Shown here: in pieces, positions 40,297 through 50,177 of the stretch
How the letters are laid out: every line of letters begins with the position of its first letter
Numbering within the stretch: the first letter of the stretch is position 1
Assembly (NCBI GenBank): GCA_009692665.1
Contig: SHYT01000009.1
Coordinates: 16,906 to 80,905, forward strand
Reading direction: 5' to 3'
Source of the DNA: Dehalococcoidia bacterium
GTDB lineage: Bacteria > Chloroflexota > Dehalococcoidia > Lucifugimonadales > SHYT01
Length of the DNA: 64,000 bases
Made by a program: the position numbers and the translations under genes
The notes under the pieces: generated by a model
What the model saw: only the letters and a program-made list of their open reading frames with translations
Database searches by the model: none
Told to the model about the DNA's origin: nothing

Positions 40297-42528
40297 ATGT
40301 CCACAGGCATCCACGAACCTAATGGAAGCCCTTCATCTTCTATTGCGCACCAGCTCCTCTCCGGTCTGAATGCCGCGCAGATGGAAGCCGTGCAGCAGAT
40401 GGACGGACCGTTGCTTATTGTGGCGGGGCCAGGGTCTGGCAAGACCCGCGTCATTGTGCACCGCATTGCGTACCTGGTGCGCGTCATGGGCGTGAACCCC
40501 TACCGGATTTGCGCCGTCACCTTCACGAACAAAGCCGCAAAGGAGATGAAGGAGCGCTTGGTGAGGCTGCTTGGCACACGGTCTGAGCACTTGGCGGCTG
40601 GGACGTTTCATGCTCTGTGTGCCCAAATTCTGCGGCGAGAGGGACAGGCTATCGGCCTCTCTAGTGACTTCGTCATCTACGACACGGACGACCAGCAGTC
40701 GCTCATTAAGCAGGCGTTTGAGGCGGAGGAAGTTGACCCAAAGCGCATGCCTACTGGCGGCGTGCACAACGCTATTTCGGGAGCAAAGTCGCAGCTCATT
40801 ACCCCAGAGGGGTATGCCTCCCGCGCGGTGTCGCAGTATGAGCAAATGGTGGGCCGAATCTACAAGCGCTACCAGCAACTACTGGAGCGCAGCCAAGCGG
40901 TGGACTTTGACGACCTGCTCTTGAAGACGTACATCCTCTTCCGGGAGCACCCTGAGGTATTGGAGAAATGGCAAAACCGATTCCAATATCTGATGGTGGA
41001 TGAGTTTCAGGATACCAATGTGGCGCAGTACGGCCTGGCGCGGATGCTGGCGGCGCAGCACAACAACATTTGTGTGGTGGGCGACCCTGACCAGGCCATT
41101 TACTCCTGGCGGCACGCGGACGTGCGTAACATCCTGAGCTTCCAGCGCGATTTCCCCGCGGCCAAAGTGGTGCGCCTGGAGATGAACTACCGCTCCACGC
41201 CTTATGTGCTCAAGGCCGCACAAGCGGTCATCGTCGCCAACCAGGGCCGCATTGAAAAAGACCTCATCCCCAGCAAGTCCGGTGGCGAGCCGCTTGTAAT
41301 TACCGAGGCGTACAACGAAGAAGAAGAGGCGCAATGGGTCGTCCGCGAGGTTGACCGGCTCAAGCGTGACGATGGCTACAAGTTTAGCGACTGCGCTGTG
41401 CTCTACCGGGTGAACGCCCAGTCCCGCGCGTTTGAAGAAGCGTGCCTGCGCTACGGCATCCCATACCGGCTCGTCGGCGCCACGCGGTTCTACCAGCGCA
41501 AAGAGGTCAAAGACATCCTCTGCTACCTGCGCTTGGCCACGAATCCGCAGGACGAGGTGAGCCTGGCGCGGGTCATCAACGTCCCGCCACGAGGCATCGG
41601 TCAGAAGACAGTCGACGACCTTATCCGCTGGGCGCGCAGCCTTGGCACCTCCACAGTGGAAGCGCTGCAGCGTATCGAGACAGATCAGGCCGCACCTGTC
41701 GGCAAGGGCGCTGCCCGTTCGGCGCTCATGAAATTCGCCCAGCTTCTGAAGGACCTAACGGAGTCTGCCGCAAAACTGCCGGTGTTGGAGGTCGTGGACC
41801 TTGCCATGCAGCGCACGGGGTACAAGGAGTTCCTGCTGCGCCAGGAGACTGGTGGCGAGGAGCGGTGGGACAACCTGCAAGAGCTGCGCGGCATCGCCAG
41901 CGAGTTTGCGGAGCCGCCATCGCCTGAAGGGCTGACGGCCTTCCTGGAGCGCATCGCTCTTGTCTCTGACACAGACAATCTGGACGAGGCTAAAGATGGC
42001 GTGACGCTCATCACCCTCCACCAAGCGAAAGGGCTGGAGTTCCGTGCAGTGTTCCTGGTGGGCCTGGAAGAGGGCTTGCTGCCGCACATCCGCTCCATGG
42101 ACGACCCCCATCAATTGGAAGAAGAGCGCCGCCTGTGCTACGTAGGCATGACCCGCGCACAGGAACGGCTGTACTTGGTCCGCGCGTTCAGCCGGCACAT
42201 CATGGGTGGAAGCAGCGCATCGCTCCCCTCACGGTTCTTGAGGGACATCCCGCCGAACTTGTGGACGCCGCCGGAGGGGATGCAGAAGACTACGCTAACG
42301 GAGCCTCGGCCATCACGCCGCGCTGCCGTCGTTGAAACGATAGCTGGCAAAGAGATCGCCAACAAACCTATGCTCAATCCCGGCGACCACGTGAAGCACG
42401 GCAAGTTTGGCATGGGCGTTGTGGTATCCTGCCTGCCCTCCGGCAGCGACTTTGAGGTGACTGTGGCGTTTAAAGAGAACGGCGTCAAAAAGCTGCTGTA
42501 TTCACTGGCGCCGCTGGCGCGGGTGTAG
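40297..42528 (+). CDS. pcrA: UvrD/PcrA-type DNA helicase
   Basis: ATP-dependent 3'-5' helicase for repair and replication restart. 743 residues from ATG 40297, with AAAGGA 5 bases upstream; ATG 40240 is an unsupported alternative. SF1 motifs in order: QMEAVQ, Walker A GPGSGKTRV, FTNKAAKEMKER, VDEFQDTN, GDPDQAIYSWRHA, LEMNYRS, and TLHQAKGLEFRAVF. The end (PGDHVKHGKFGMGVV) is a Tudor-like element typical of PcrA. A TACACT at 40258-40263 may be the -10. Confidence 0.95.
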   Translation: MSTGIHEPNGSPSSSIAHQLLSGLNAAQMEAVQQMDGPLLIVAGPGSGKTRVIVHRIAYLVRVMGVNPYRICAVTFTNKAAKEMKERLVRLLGTRSEHLAAGTFHALCAQILRREGQAIGLSSDFVIYDTDDQQSLIKQAFEAEEVDPKRMPTGGVHNAISGAKSQLITPEGYASRAVSQYEQMVGRIYKRYQQLLERSQAVDFDDLLLKTYILFREHPEVLEKWQNRFQYLMVDEFQDTNVAQYGLARMLAAQHNNICVVGDPDQAIYSWRHADVRNILSFQRDFPAAKVVRLEMNYRSTPYVLKAAQAVIVANQGRIEKDLIPSKSGGEPLVITEAYNEEEEAQWVVREVDRLKRDDGYKFSDCAVLYRVNAQSRAFEEACLRYGIPYRLVGATRFYQRKEVKDILCYLRLATNPQDEVSLARVINVPPRGIGQKTVDDLIRWARSLGTSTVEALQRIETDQAAPVGKGAARSALMKFAQLLKDLTESAAKLPVLEVVDLAMQRTGYKEFLLRQETGGEERWDNLQELRGIASEFAEPPSPEGLTAFLERIALVSDTDNLDEAKDGVTLITLHQAKGLEFRAVFLVGLEEGLLPHIRSMDDPHQLEEERRLCYVGMTRAQERLYLVRAFSRHIMGGSSASLPSRFLRDIPPNLWTPPEGMQKTTLTEPRPSRRAAVVETIAGKEIANKPMLNPGDHVKHGKFGMGVVVSCLPSGSDFEVTVAFKENGVKKLLYSLAPLARV

Positions 42529-42615
42529 CCTTGTCCAGGACGCTCGTGTTCGCGGATCTTCAATCGCGGTTGCAGGGATGATTCATTTCCCGGTTAATTG
42601 ATTTGGAGTATCCTT

Positions 42616-43710
42616 GTGAGAATGCATACAAAGATTCCGGCTGCACACATGACAGCCGTTGCGGAGTGTTCTGGCGTGGCTAGCCAGACCATTGCTATCA
42701 AGCGCCCCGCGAGCAAAGTCAAGTTACTCCTTGCCGGGCTCTTCGTGCTTATCGTTCTGCTGGCAGGTGCATTCCTTGTTGCGCGTGAGTGGCGGAGTGT
42801 CGAGCAGGCGCTGGCGCAGGCAGACTGGCGCTTTGCTGTTTTAGCCCTGACTGCCACAGCTATCTCTCACAGCGCCATCAGCTATGGGTACGCAGTGGTA
42901 AACCAGTTGTTCGGTGTCCCGCTGCGTAAACGAGACCTCTTTGAAATTGGCTTTGTTTCTGTTGCACTCAATCACGTTATCAACGTAGGAGGGCTGGCCG
43001 GGCTGTCCTTACGAGTGCTTCTCATGCGGAAGCGCGGCTTTCTGGTAGGTGACGTGCTGGCGCCGTCGTTCTTCTACACGTACTTCAGCAACCTTGTCAT
43101 GTTCAGCCTATTCCCAATCGGGTTTATCAACATACTCTTCAGTGAGCAGCTTTCGCAACGCCAGATTGTGGTGGCTGCGGTGGCGATTGGCTTCCTCCTC
43201 CTGGTTTTGGCGCTGGCAACGGCGCTGGTCTTTGTACAGCAGATGCGAGTCATCATTTTCCGCGCACTCTGGGAGGTGTCCGGCAAGGTCACGCGGCGCG
43301 ATATCTCCGCGCATCTGGGTGAGATCGACGCCGCGTTTGCGCGCGGTGTTACGGCAGTTCGGGAGCGGCCGCGTTTGCTGCTTATGCCCCTGCTCCTCAT
43401 TTTGGTGGAGTGGTGCGCCACACTGCTCACACTGGAATTGTGTTTTGCTGCGTTTGGCATGCCGCTCAATCCGGGTGTGCTGGTCACAGGGTTCGTGGTA
43501 GGCCTAGTGCTGGGCTTCTTGTCTATGGCGCCCGGAGGAATTGGTGTGCAGGAAGGGACCATGGCGGGTACGTATGCGCTCATGGGGGTCCCGCTAGGAC
43601 AAGCCATTCTGGCCGCCATTGTGTTCAGAGTTGTGCAGTACCTTATCCCCTTTGGCGTCAGCCTTCCGTTCTACCTTCGTCTCCTGCGTGAGCGGAAGAG
43701 CCCGCCCTAA
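42616..43710 (+). CDS. UPF0104/LPG-synthase-like membrane protein
   Basis: About 364 residues from GTG 42616 (GGAG 7 bases upstream; ATG 42622 is nearly equivalent). About eight membrane segments in the lysylphosphatidylglycerol synthase transmembrane (DUF/UPF0104, AglD-like) pattern, including the conserved FLSMAPGGIGVQEGTM segment near the C-terminus. Some relatives are the membrane half of MprF or flippase-like proteins. The catalytic soluble domain of MprF is absent, so a transport or lipid-related role is inferred. Confidence 0.82.
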   Translation: MRMHTKIPAAHMTAVAECSGVASQTIAIKRPASKVKLLLAGLFVLIVLLAGAFLVAREWRSVEQALAQADWRFAVLALTATAISHSAISYGYAVVNQLFGVPLRKRDLFEIGFVSVALNHVINVGGLAGLSLRVLLMRKRGFLVGDVLAPSFFYTYFSNLVMFSLFPIGFINILFSEQLSQRQIVVAAVAIGFLLLVLALATALVFVQQMRVIIFRALWEVSGKVTRRDISAHLGEIDAAFARGVTAVRERPRLLLMPLLLILVEWCATLLTLELCFAAFGMPLNPGVLVTGFVVGLVLGFLSMAPGGIGVQEGTMAGTYALMGVPLGQAILAAIVFRVVQYLIPFGVSLPFYLRLLRERKSPP

Positions 43711-43722
43711 GAGGTACTCGGT

Positions 43723-43962
43723 ATGGCTGGGCGCAAGCTGGAAGCAGCAGATATTGATGCTGCAATTCGTGAAACTCTTAATGCACACGTGAGCAAGGTG
43801 CTGGCATGGCAGCGCAACGAAGCGGGCAGTTGGGGTTTTCTGGCTGGCAACGCGGTGCTCGCCTGCAAACAGCATATAGGGCGAAGCCTCACGGATACTG
43901 AGCGCCGTATGGTGTGGAACGTGCTCTGGCAGCAGTTGCAGGTGCGCGCTTACCGCATGTGA
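43723..43962 (+). CDS. 79-residue hypothetical protein
   Basis: Soluble, mostly helical-looking (AADIDAAIRETLNAHVSKVLAW, then TDTERRMVWNVLWQQLQ). AAGAGGT lies about 8 bases before the ATG. Lies between the UPF0104-like gene and the MFS gene, spaced 12 and 18 bp, so probably in one operon. No family recognised. Confidence 0.65.
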   Translation: MAGRKLEAADIDAAIRETLNAHVSKVLAWQRNEAGSWGFLAGNAVLACKQHIGRSLTDTERRMVWNVLWQQLQVRAYRM

Positions 43963-43980
43963 CGGAAAGACTAAGGGACC

Positions 43981-45216
43981 ATGACAACACAGCCTTTGAA
44001 ACCCTGGGCATCCTTTGGCTTTGGACAGTACCGGCTATTCTGGTTCAGCTCCATCTTTGGCCAGCTGGGCCAGAACATGCGGCAGTTTGCAAACCTTATC
44101 CAGGTGCACCAGATCACGGGGTCGGCTGGGCAACTGGGTTTGACCGGTCTGTTCCAGGCAGTCCCACTCTTTTTGATTGGCCCGTTCGCGGGAGCCATCG
44201 CAGATCGGTACGACCGCAGGAAGCTATTGATGGTCACCATGGCCCTCAATATGCTTTTCGCGATTATCCTGGCCGTGCTCAGCCACTCTGGGGCGATCAA
44301 GGTATGGCACATCTGGACGATTACCGTGCTGACTTCCTGCGTCAACGTGTTTGGTCAGCCCGCCCGCCAGGCCATGATTGCAGGCCTTGTGCCCCGAACG
44401 CACTTGATGAACGCCATTTCCCTGAACATTTCCATTGGCCAGAGTTCCCAAATATTTGGGCCCTCGCTGGCGGGCCTTGTTCTTGGCACCACGTCGGCAG
44501 CGACAGCCTACTACCTGAACGCTGCTCTGTATGTTCCCGTACTGATCGCGCTGGCCGTGATGAAACCGCAGGTGGCGGATGGCGCAAAGCGGCAGCCGTT
44601 GACGCGCAAAGACCTTATGGAAGGCATCCAATGGTTCTTTAGCACCAAGGTTATCCTTGGGCTGTTTGTGTTCGACGCCGCGATGAATATATTCGGTAAC
44701 TACCGTAACATTTTGCCGGTGATACAGACAGACGTTTTGCACATTAGCGTTAAACAGTTGGGTATCCTGACCTCAGCACCGTCGATCGGCGCCCTTATAG
44801 GGACGCTGGCTATCCTTTCTTTGGGTAACGTCCGGCGCAAGGGCTGGCTGTTCATTGGCTGCACATTCATGTACGCCGTATTTATGAGCTTCTTTGGCCT
44901 GTCTACGATGTTCTGGTTATCCCTGATATTGGTGGGATTTATAGGGATGTTCGACTCAGTGGGCATGTCTGTGCGGCATACTACACTGCAGACGCTTGCG
45001 CCGGACCACTTGCGAGGGCGGGCGTCCAGCGTGATGCAAGTGATTACGGGTGGCTTCCCCGCACTCGGCGCGGCCCTCATTGGCTTCACCGCTGAATTTT
45101 GCCAGCACTTTGGCTACAGCCCGGGCCTTGCTCTGTCTGTGGGCGGCGTTTGCATTCTTGTAATTGCTGTGCCGCTGACTATCTTTTGGAAAGAGGTCCG
45201 GCGGTTCGAGTCATAG
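43981..45216 (+). CDS. MFS transporter, EntS/MFS_3-like
   Basis: 411 residues with about twelve membrane segments. The opening (FGQYRLFWFSSIFGQLGQNM) and the loops GAIADRYDRRKLL and FGQPARQAMI are typical of the MFS_3 group that includes the enterobactin exporter EntS. The middle has KRQPLTRKDLMEGIQWFF, the usual cytoplasmic loop. Substrate cannot be told; a terminator ends the unit just after. Confidence 0.87.
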   Translation: MTTQPLKPWASFGFGQYRLFWFSSIFGQLGQNMRQFANLIQVHQITGSAGQLGLTGLFQAVPLFLIGPFAGAIADRYDRRKLLMVTMALNMLFAIILAVLSHSGAIKVWHIWTITVLTSCVNVFGQPARQAMIAGLVPRTHLMNAISLNISIGQSSQIFGPSLAGLVLGTTSAATAYYLNAALYVPVLIALAVMKPQVADGAKRQPLTRKDLMEGIQWFFSTKVILGLFVFDAAMNIFGNYRNILPVIQTDVLHISVKQLGILTSAPSIGALIGTLAILSLGNVRRKGWLFIGCTFMYAVFMSFFGLSTMFWLSLILVGFIGMFDSVGMSVRHTTLQTLAPDHLRGRASSVMQVITGGFPALGAALIGFTAEFCQHFGYSPGLALSVGGVCILVIAVPLTIFWKEVRRFES

Positions 45217-45240
45217 CTTTCACGTAGCACGGAAGGTGAA

Positions 45241-45275
45241 AGCCGCACGAGCATACGATCTAAGCTCGTGCGGCT
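45241..45275 (+). terminator. terminator after the MFS gene
   Basis: AGCCGCACGAGC and GCTCGTGCGGCT form a 12-bp stem around an 11-base loop, followed by TGTTGTT. Confidence 0.85.
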
Positions 45276-45301
45276 TGTTGTTCTCGGATGCTATTGCGTG
45301 G

Positions 45302-46447
45302 TGGCGTCTGCCGTTGCGTAGGGCAGCGGCATGGGCAGAGGCCCAGGCCATGGCCGCAGCGTACGCAACGAGATGGCCAGACTGCCGCCGCTCACAGACC
45401 ACGTTCCTATCGCGATGACCTGTAGCCGAACCGGCATGCCTGATGCGTTTGGCGCGGCGCTGCCGGCGATGTCCGGTTGCGCGGCTATGGCGGTGGGCAC
45501 GGATCGCTCATGTAGCCCACGCGGCGTACCGTCATAAGCAGCTCGCCGGACCACAACGCCCACGTACCTACGACCACCGCATCATCGGCAATCGCTGGCC
45601 GCACATTCGTATCCTGCGCCACGGCCAACGTCAAATAAATAGCGCCGGACTGGGTCTTCAGATACTGTCGATTGCCGTCCCACACTAGTGTGCCACGAGC
45701 AGCGGCCTCGCCGGGCTGAAGCTGTTCAGGGGCGCGACCGTAACAGCCAATGCTGATAAGCACGCTGACCGGCCAAGCTTGCACAGTACGGGCAGCTAAT
45801 GTCATGCCGCGACCGAGACTCCACGAGCCTGCAGCCACCACGTCAAGCACCTGCGCCCGGAGGGCGTCGGACGCCTGAGGACTGGCGGAACTTGCGGCGC
45901 TTGGCGCAGGGATGGTCAAGAATATCTTGCCCGAAGGAGTATCCAAATAAGGAGTGCCATTCTCCCAGACGACGGTGCCGCGCGCAGCCATGTCAGAGTT
46001 CCGCAGCTCTATGAGCGGTGATGGTGCTGGCTGCGGCATGGGCTTGGGGCACGAATAATCTGGAACAACAACCAGCGTCATGGGCATGGGGTCGCCCGGG
46101 CCGAACACATTGATCACGGAGATAGTCCGGCGTGCGTATGCGCCAGAGCCGGAGTAGATCTTGCCCCAAACAATAACCTTATTGCCGATATTGTTCTCAA
46201 GCCTCTTCGATGTTTCGCTGGACTGGGGCATCAGCGCCCAAACATCGCAGTCACGCTTCAGCTCTAGATGGCGGCCGCCGGCGGTACTTTCAACCACGAC
46301 GCCGATCCACTAGTAGCCCAGGCCATCATCAGGAAGTGCCGGTGGCGCCGCGTCTGAGCGGCCATTCGCGGGTTCCTGCGCAAGCGCAGTTCGGGCGCAT
46401 GCACCGATCCTAATCTTGGTCAGCCCCAAATAGATGCAGCGCTCCAT
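45302..46447 (-). pseudogene. secreted repeat protein, broken by stop and frameshift
   Basis: The main intact ORF is 45485-46297 (270 residues, GTG start). Two units of about 75 residues repeat: MAARGTVVWENGTPYL... and EAAARGTLVWDGNRQYL..., each ending in a GxWxL...TVxxW-like segment. The same frame continues upstream through an in-frame TAG (46310-46312) to an ATG at 46447, giving a signal-peptide-like ACARTALAQEP. After the stop at 45485 a third, shifted copy of the repeat end (IAIGTWSVSGG...) is readable to about 45302. Adding one base near 45505 would join it. No known domain recognised. Confidence 0.55.
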
Positions 46448-46554
46448 GTATGTGGGACTTAAAAGCGAAAACGGAGTTTTGGGCGTGGAGTTAGGTAAAG
46501 ATCGCTACAGATTGGGTACACGTGATGAATGCGGGTGGGAATGCTTGGGAAACA

Positions 46555-46584
46555 AAGCAGGCAACGCACGTGCGTTGCCTGCTT
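46555..46584 (-). terminator. suf operon terminator
   Basis: Perfect 15+15-base palindrome AAGCAGGCAACGCAC / GTGCGTTGCCTGCTT; on the minus strand it is followed by TGTTT. Lies 20 bp past the rrf2 stop. Confidence 0.8.
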
Positions 46585-46605
46585 GCGTCTTTTGGGCGGA
46601 GCGGA

Positions 46606-47037
46606 CTAGGCCGTCACCTTCTCCTTGGGAGTGTTCATCTTTGCAACAAGGTCAGCAATGCTCGTGCTGTTGAGGATGTCCTGAATCGCCTTGTCCACAC
46701 TGCGCCAGACGTCGCGCTGGGTGCAGCAGTCTACTTGCACGCACACGCCTGGGTTATCCAGGCAGCCCAGAAGTGTGTCTGTTCCATCAAAAATATTCAT
46801 GACCATGCCCAAGCTGATTCTCGACGGCTCCACGGCGAGCTGGTGTCCGCCCTGCGGGCCAGTGTGGCTCCGGATGATGCCGTTCTTGCTGAGTGTGTTG
46901 AGCAAGCGCTCCAGGTACGGCTCAGGAATACCCTGCCGCTTGGCGATGGCGGCGGCAGGCACAAGACTGGCGTTGGCATACTGGGCCAGGTCAACCAGCG
47001 CCCGGACTCCGTAGTCAACTCGAATTGGTACGTGCAT
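46606..47037 (-). CDS. Rrf2 family regulator (IscR/SufR-like)
   Basis: 143-residue winged helix-turn-helix protein opening MHVPIRVDYGVRALVDLA. The recognition helix region (PEPYLERLLNTL) and the wing are followed by Cys-rich GCLDNPGVCVQVDCC, which could bind an Fe-S cluster. It is the last gene of the suf operon, so it probably senses Fe-S status and controls that operon; a palindrome in front of sufB is a candidate target. Confidence 0.9.
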   Translation of the reverse strand: MHVPIRVDYGVRALVDLAQYANASLVPAAAIAKRQGIPEPYLERLLNTLSKNGIIRSHTGPQGGHQLAVEPSRISLGMVMNIFDGTDTLLGCLDNPGVCVQVDCCTQRDVWRSVDKAIQDILNSTSIADLVAKMNTPKEKVTA

Positions 47038-47069
47038 GAGCCACCTCTTCTGCCATTTTGTCCTACCGG

Positions 47070-47522
47070 CTACTCAGTGAAAATGGCCTCTTTGTCACCT
47101 TTGAGCGCTGCCATGAGTGTGTGCCAGGATAAGCCCGCGCACTTCACGCGTGTTGGGAACTCGGATACCCCTGACAAAATTTCCAGGTCGCCAAGCTTCT
47201 CGTCATCGAACTCTGTGCCAGGCGCTCGCGTCAGCATTTGGTGCACAACGTCGTAAAGCGCCTGGATTTCCGCCGTCGTCTTGCCCTTGACTGCCTCGGT
47301 CAGCATAGAGGCGGACGATGTGGAAATGGCGCAGCCCGCGCCTTGGAATCCCACATCCTCAACCCGGTCTCCCTTGAGCTTCAAGAAGATGCTCACGCGG
47401 TCCCCACAGAACGGGTTATATCCGTCGGCGGTCTTATTTGCGCCTTCCAGCTTGTGGAAGTTGCGTGGGTGCCGTGTATGGTCCATCACCACTTCCTGGT
47501 AGAGTTCGCGTATCTCCGACAT
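47070..47522 (-). CDS. sufU: SufU Fe-S assembly scaffold/sulfur transfer protein
   Basis: 150-residue IscU-like protein. The three ligand Cys are in NPFCGD, GAGCAIS and VKCAGLSW, with the insertion before the last Cys that marks SufU rather than IscU. In Gram-positive bacteria SufU is a zinc-bound sulfur acceptor from SufS. Overlaps the sufS end by one base. Confidence 0.95.
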   Translation of the reverse strand: MSEIRELYQEVVMDHTRHPRNFHKLEGANKTADGYNPFCGDRVSIFLKLKGDRVEDVGFQGAGCAISTSSASMLTEAVKGKTTAEIQALYDVVHQMLTRAPGTEFDDEKLGDLEILSGVSEFPTRVKCAGLSWHTLMAALKGDKEAIFTE

Positions 47523-48775
47523 TACCCAAAGACCTCAAGGACCTTATCAATGCTTTTGACGAGCACGTCCACTTCCTCTTTGGTGTTATAGAACGCGAAG
47601 GAGGCGCGCGCCGTCGCCGGAATGTGAAAGCACTCCATGACCGGCTGCGTGCAGTGGTGGCCCGTGCGCACAGCCACGCCTTCCGCGTCCAGTATGGTCC
47701 CAATGTCGTGCGGGTGCGCCTGCTTCATGGTGAACGAAATGACTGCCGACTTGTTCTTGGCAGTGCCGATGATTGTGAGCCCGTCGATGCCGGAGAGCTT
47801 CTTGGTGCCGTACTCCAGCAGCGCGTGTTCCTGTGCTGCGATGTTCTCGTAGCCGACGCTGTTCACGTAGTCGATAGCAGCGCCCAGGCCGATAACACCT
47901 GCGATGTTGGGGGTGCCCGCTTCGAACTTATAGGGCAGGTCGTTATAGATGGTCTTCTCGAACGTAACCGACTTGATCATGTCGCCACCGCCCTGGTAGG
48001 GAGGCATTTGCTCCAGCCATTCGCGTTTGCCGTAGAGGATGCCGATGCTGGTTGGACCGAAGAGCTTGTGGCCGGAAAAGGCGTAGAAGTCGCAGCCAAG
48101 TTTCCGCACGTCAACAGCCATGTGCGGGACCGACTGCGCGCCGTCCAACAGCACCGGCACACCGCGGTCATGCGCCAGCTTCACTATTCTCTCGGCAGGG
48201 TTGATGGTGCCTAGGGAATTAGATACGTGCAGGATGGACACGAGCTTGGTTCTTGGGCCGAGCATTTTCCCGTACTCGTCCATCATCAGCTCGCCAGTAT
48301 CCGTGATGGGCACAACCCGCAGCTTTGCTCCAGTCTGCTCGCACAGAATCTGCCAGGGCACGATGTTTGAGTGGTGCTCCATGTTGGAAACGATAATCTC
48401 GTCGCCGGCCTTGATGAACTTGTGACCAAAGCTTGAGGCCACCAGATTTATGGCCTCGGTTGTACCGCGCACGAAAATGATTTCGCGGTCGTCGGCAGCG
48501 TTAAGGAACGTCTTCACTTTGCCGCGCGCGTTTTCATACTGCTCTGTGGCGCGCATGCTGAGCTCGTGGACGCCGCGATGGATGTTGGCGTTGTCGGTGC
48601 TGTAGTAGCGCACCAGCGCGTCAATGACGGCCTGCGGCTTCTGCGATGTGGCGGCGTTGTCCAGGTACACCAACGGCTTGCCATGCACAAGCTGCCTCAG
48701 AATGGGGAAGTCTCCCCGCACGCTGTGGACATCGAACTTCTTCTTCTGGTTGTTGGCTGGCTTTGGTATGGTCAC
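47522..48775 (-). CDS. sufS: cysteine desulfurase SufS
   Basis: PLP-dependent enzyme that takes sulfur from cysteine. 417 residues from GTG 48775 (AGAGGAAG upstream, 10 bp after the sufD stop; an open frame to 48838 lacks homology). The PLP Lys is in [11 protein letters not shown], the catalytic Cys in [11 protein letters not shown]. The preceding part ([11 protein letters not shown]) is the typical N-terminus. Confidence 0.95.
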   Translation of the reverse strand: MTIPKPANNQKKKFDVHSVRGDFPILRQLVHGKPLVYLDNAATSQKPQAVIDALVRYYSTDNANIHRGVHELSMRATEQYENARGKVKTFLNAADDREIIFVRGTTEAINLVASSFGHKFIKAGDEIIVSNMEHHSNIVPWQILCEQTGAKLRVVPITDTGELMMDEYGKMLGPRTKLVSILHVSNSLGTINPAERIVKLAHDRGVPVLLDGAQSVPHMAVDVRKLGCDFYAFSGHKLFGPTSIGILYGKREWLEQMPPYQGGGDMIKSVTFEKTIYNDLPYKFEAGTPNIAGVIGLGAAIDYVNSVGYENIAAQEHALLEYGTKKLSGIDGLTIIGTAKNKSAVISFTMKQAHPHDIGTILDAEGVAVRTGHHCTQPVMECFHIPATARASFAFYNTKEEVDVLVKSIDKVLEVFG

Positions 48776-48785
48776 GGGCTTCCTC

Positions 48786-50177
48786 TTACTCTGGCGCGAC
48801 GAACTTGAACTCAGGAAGCAGTTTTTCCGTGTAGTCACGGAGATACTCGCGGTACTGCTCTATTGGGGCGGTGTTGATGATTTCGTTGGCGAAGGCGTGG
48901 ATGAGCATACTGCCGGCAGTTTCCACGTCCAGGCCGCGCGCGCGCATGTAGAACAGCGTATCCAGGTCAATCTGGCCTGCCGTAGCGCCATGTTTGCACT
49001 TTACGTCGTCAGCAAGGATTTCCAGGCTGGGCTTGCTGTCCGCTTCCGCGCCTTCAGACAAAATGAGGTTCTTATCCTCCTGCACCGCATCCGTCTTCTG
49101 CGCGTCCTGGTGTACGACTACGCGGCCGCTGAAAACTGCACGGGACTGACCGGCGAGGATGCCTTTGTAGTACTCACGGCTGGTGCAGTGCGGCTTCACA
49201 TGGTCGATGTTAATGCTATTGTCCAGGTGCTCCTGGCCCGTGGTCATGTACAGGCCGTTGAGGACGCACGTGCTGCCGGGCGCGTCCAGGTTGGCATGCA
49301 CATCGTTGCGGGCGATGGCTGTGCCGGTGGAGAACGACACTGAGGTAAGTAGGCTGTCCTGTCCCTGGTACGCTCGGGTCATGCCAATGTGGTACGACAT
49401 GGGGCTTTCCACCATGAACCGGCAGTGATCCACAGTGGCGCTGTTGCCGACGTAGATCTCCGTGACGGCGTTCGTGAAGTAGCTGTCTTCAACCAGCGTT
49501 ATGTAGCTCTCCAGCACCCGCACCTTGCTGCCATTGCCCACGACGATGAGCGTGCGCGGGTGTGTGACAGTTGGCTCAGCTGTTGTCTTTGTCGTCACAA
49601 AAATGATGTGGAGCGGCGCCGTTGGGACCGTGTCCGCCGGGACAGAGACAAACGCCCCATCGCGGAGGAAGGCGGTGTTCAGGGCGATGAACGCGTCCGA
49701 TGCCAGGCTTGCATACTTGCCCAAGTGCGACCGCACCAAGTCTGGCTGCGAAACAAGCGCGTCCGCGAGGTTGGCGGCATAGACCCCACCGGCCATTTCG
49801 CTGGACAGGGTCTTGGAAAACTTTCCATTTACAAACACAAGATTGGTCCACTGCTTATTCCAGAAGGCCAGCTTGGTCAGCGCGGCGGCGGTCATGCGGC
49901 CGGTTGGAGCAGGCGCGAATGTGGCGCGGGCGATGGGAGCCACATTGGTGTACTTCCACCGCTCGTTGCCGCGCTGCGCGGTGGGGAAGCCCAGCTCTGC
50001 GAAGCGCGCCATGCCCTGCTCGCGCATGTGGCGCAGCCAGGACGGGCCGGCGGCCTTCGAGTCGTTGGTGAAGGCGCGGAACTGTTCCTCATACATGCCC
50101 ACCTGGGACTGATCGCCCTTGACCGGCGTCACCAGGCGGCGCTCAATGACTTCATGAAGCTGTGCAGCGTTAACCAC
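48786..50177 (-). CDS. sufD: SufD, Fe-S assembly protein
   Basis: Partner of SufB in the SufBCD scaffold. 463 residues, with the beta-helix middle (for example [18 protein letters not shown] and [13 protein letters not shown]) and the C-terminal conserved segment [21 protein letters not shown]. Start overlaps the sufC end by 8 bp. Confidence 0.93.
   Translation of the reverse strand: MVNAAQLHEVIERRLVTPVKGDQSQVGMYEEQFRAFTNDSKAAGPSWLRHMREQGMARFAELGFPTAQRGNERWKYTNVAPIARATFAPAPTGRMTAAALTKLAFWNKQWTNLVFVNGKFSKTLSSEMAGGVYAANLADALVSQPDLVRSHLGKYASLASDAFIALNTAFLRDGAFVSVPADTVPTAPLHIIFVTTKTTAEPTVTHPRTLIVVGNGSKVRVLESYITLVEDSYFTNAVTEIYVGNSATVDHCRFMVESPMSYHIGMTRAYQGQDSLLTSVSFSTGTAIARNDVHANLDAPGSTCVLNGLYMTTGQEHLDNSINIDHVKPHCTSREYYKGILAGQSRAVFSGRVVVHQDAQKTDAVQEDKNLILSEGAEADSKPSLEILADDVKCKHGATAGQIDLDTLFYMRARGLDVETAGSMLIHAFANEIINTAPIEQYREYLRDYTEKLLPEFKFVAPE

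Noticed and set aside
46261..46320. Sequence resembling a cloning polylinker (NotI, XbaI, SpeI sites, GATCCACTAGT)
   Set aside because: The site order differs from known vectors and the surrounding frame encodes plausible protein on both sides, so chance is more likely than vector contamination.
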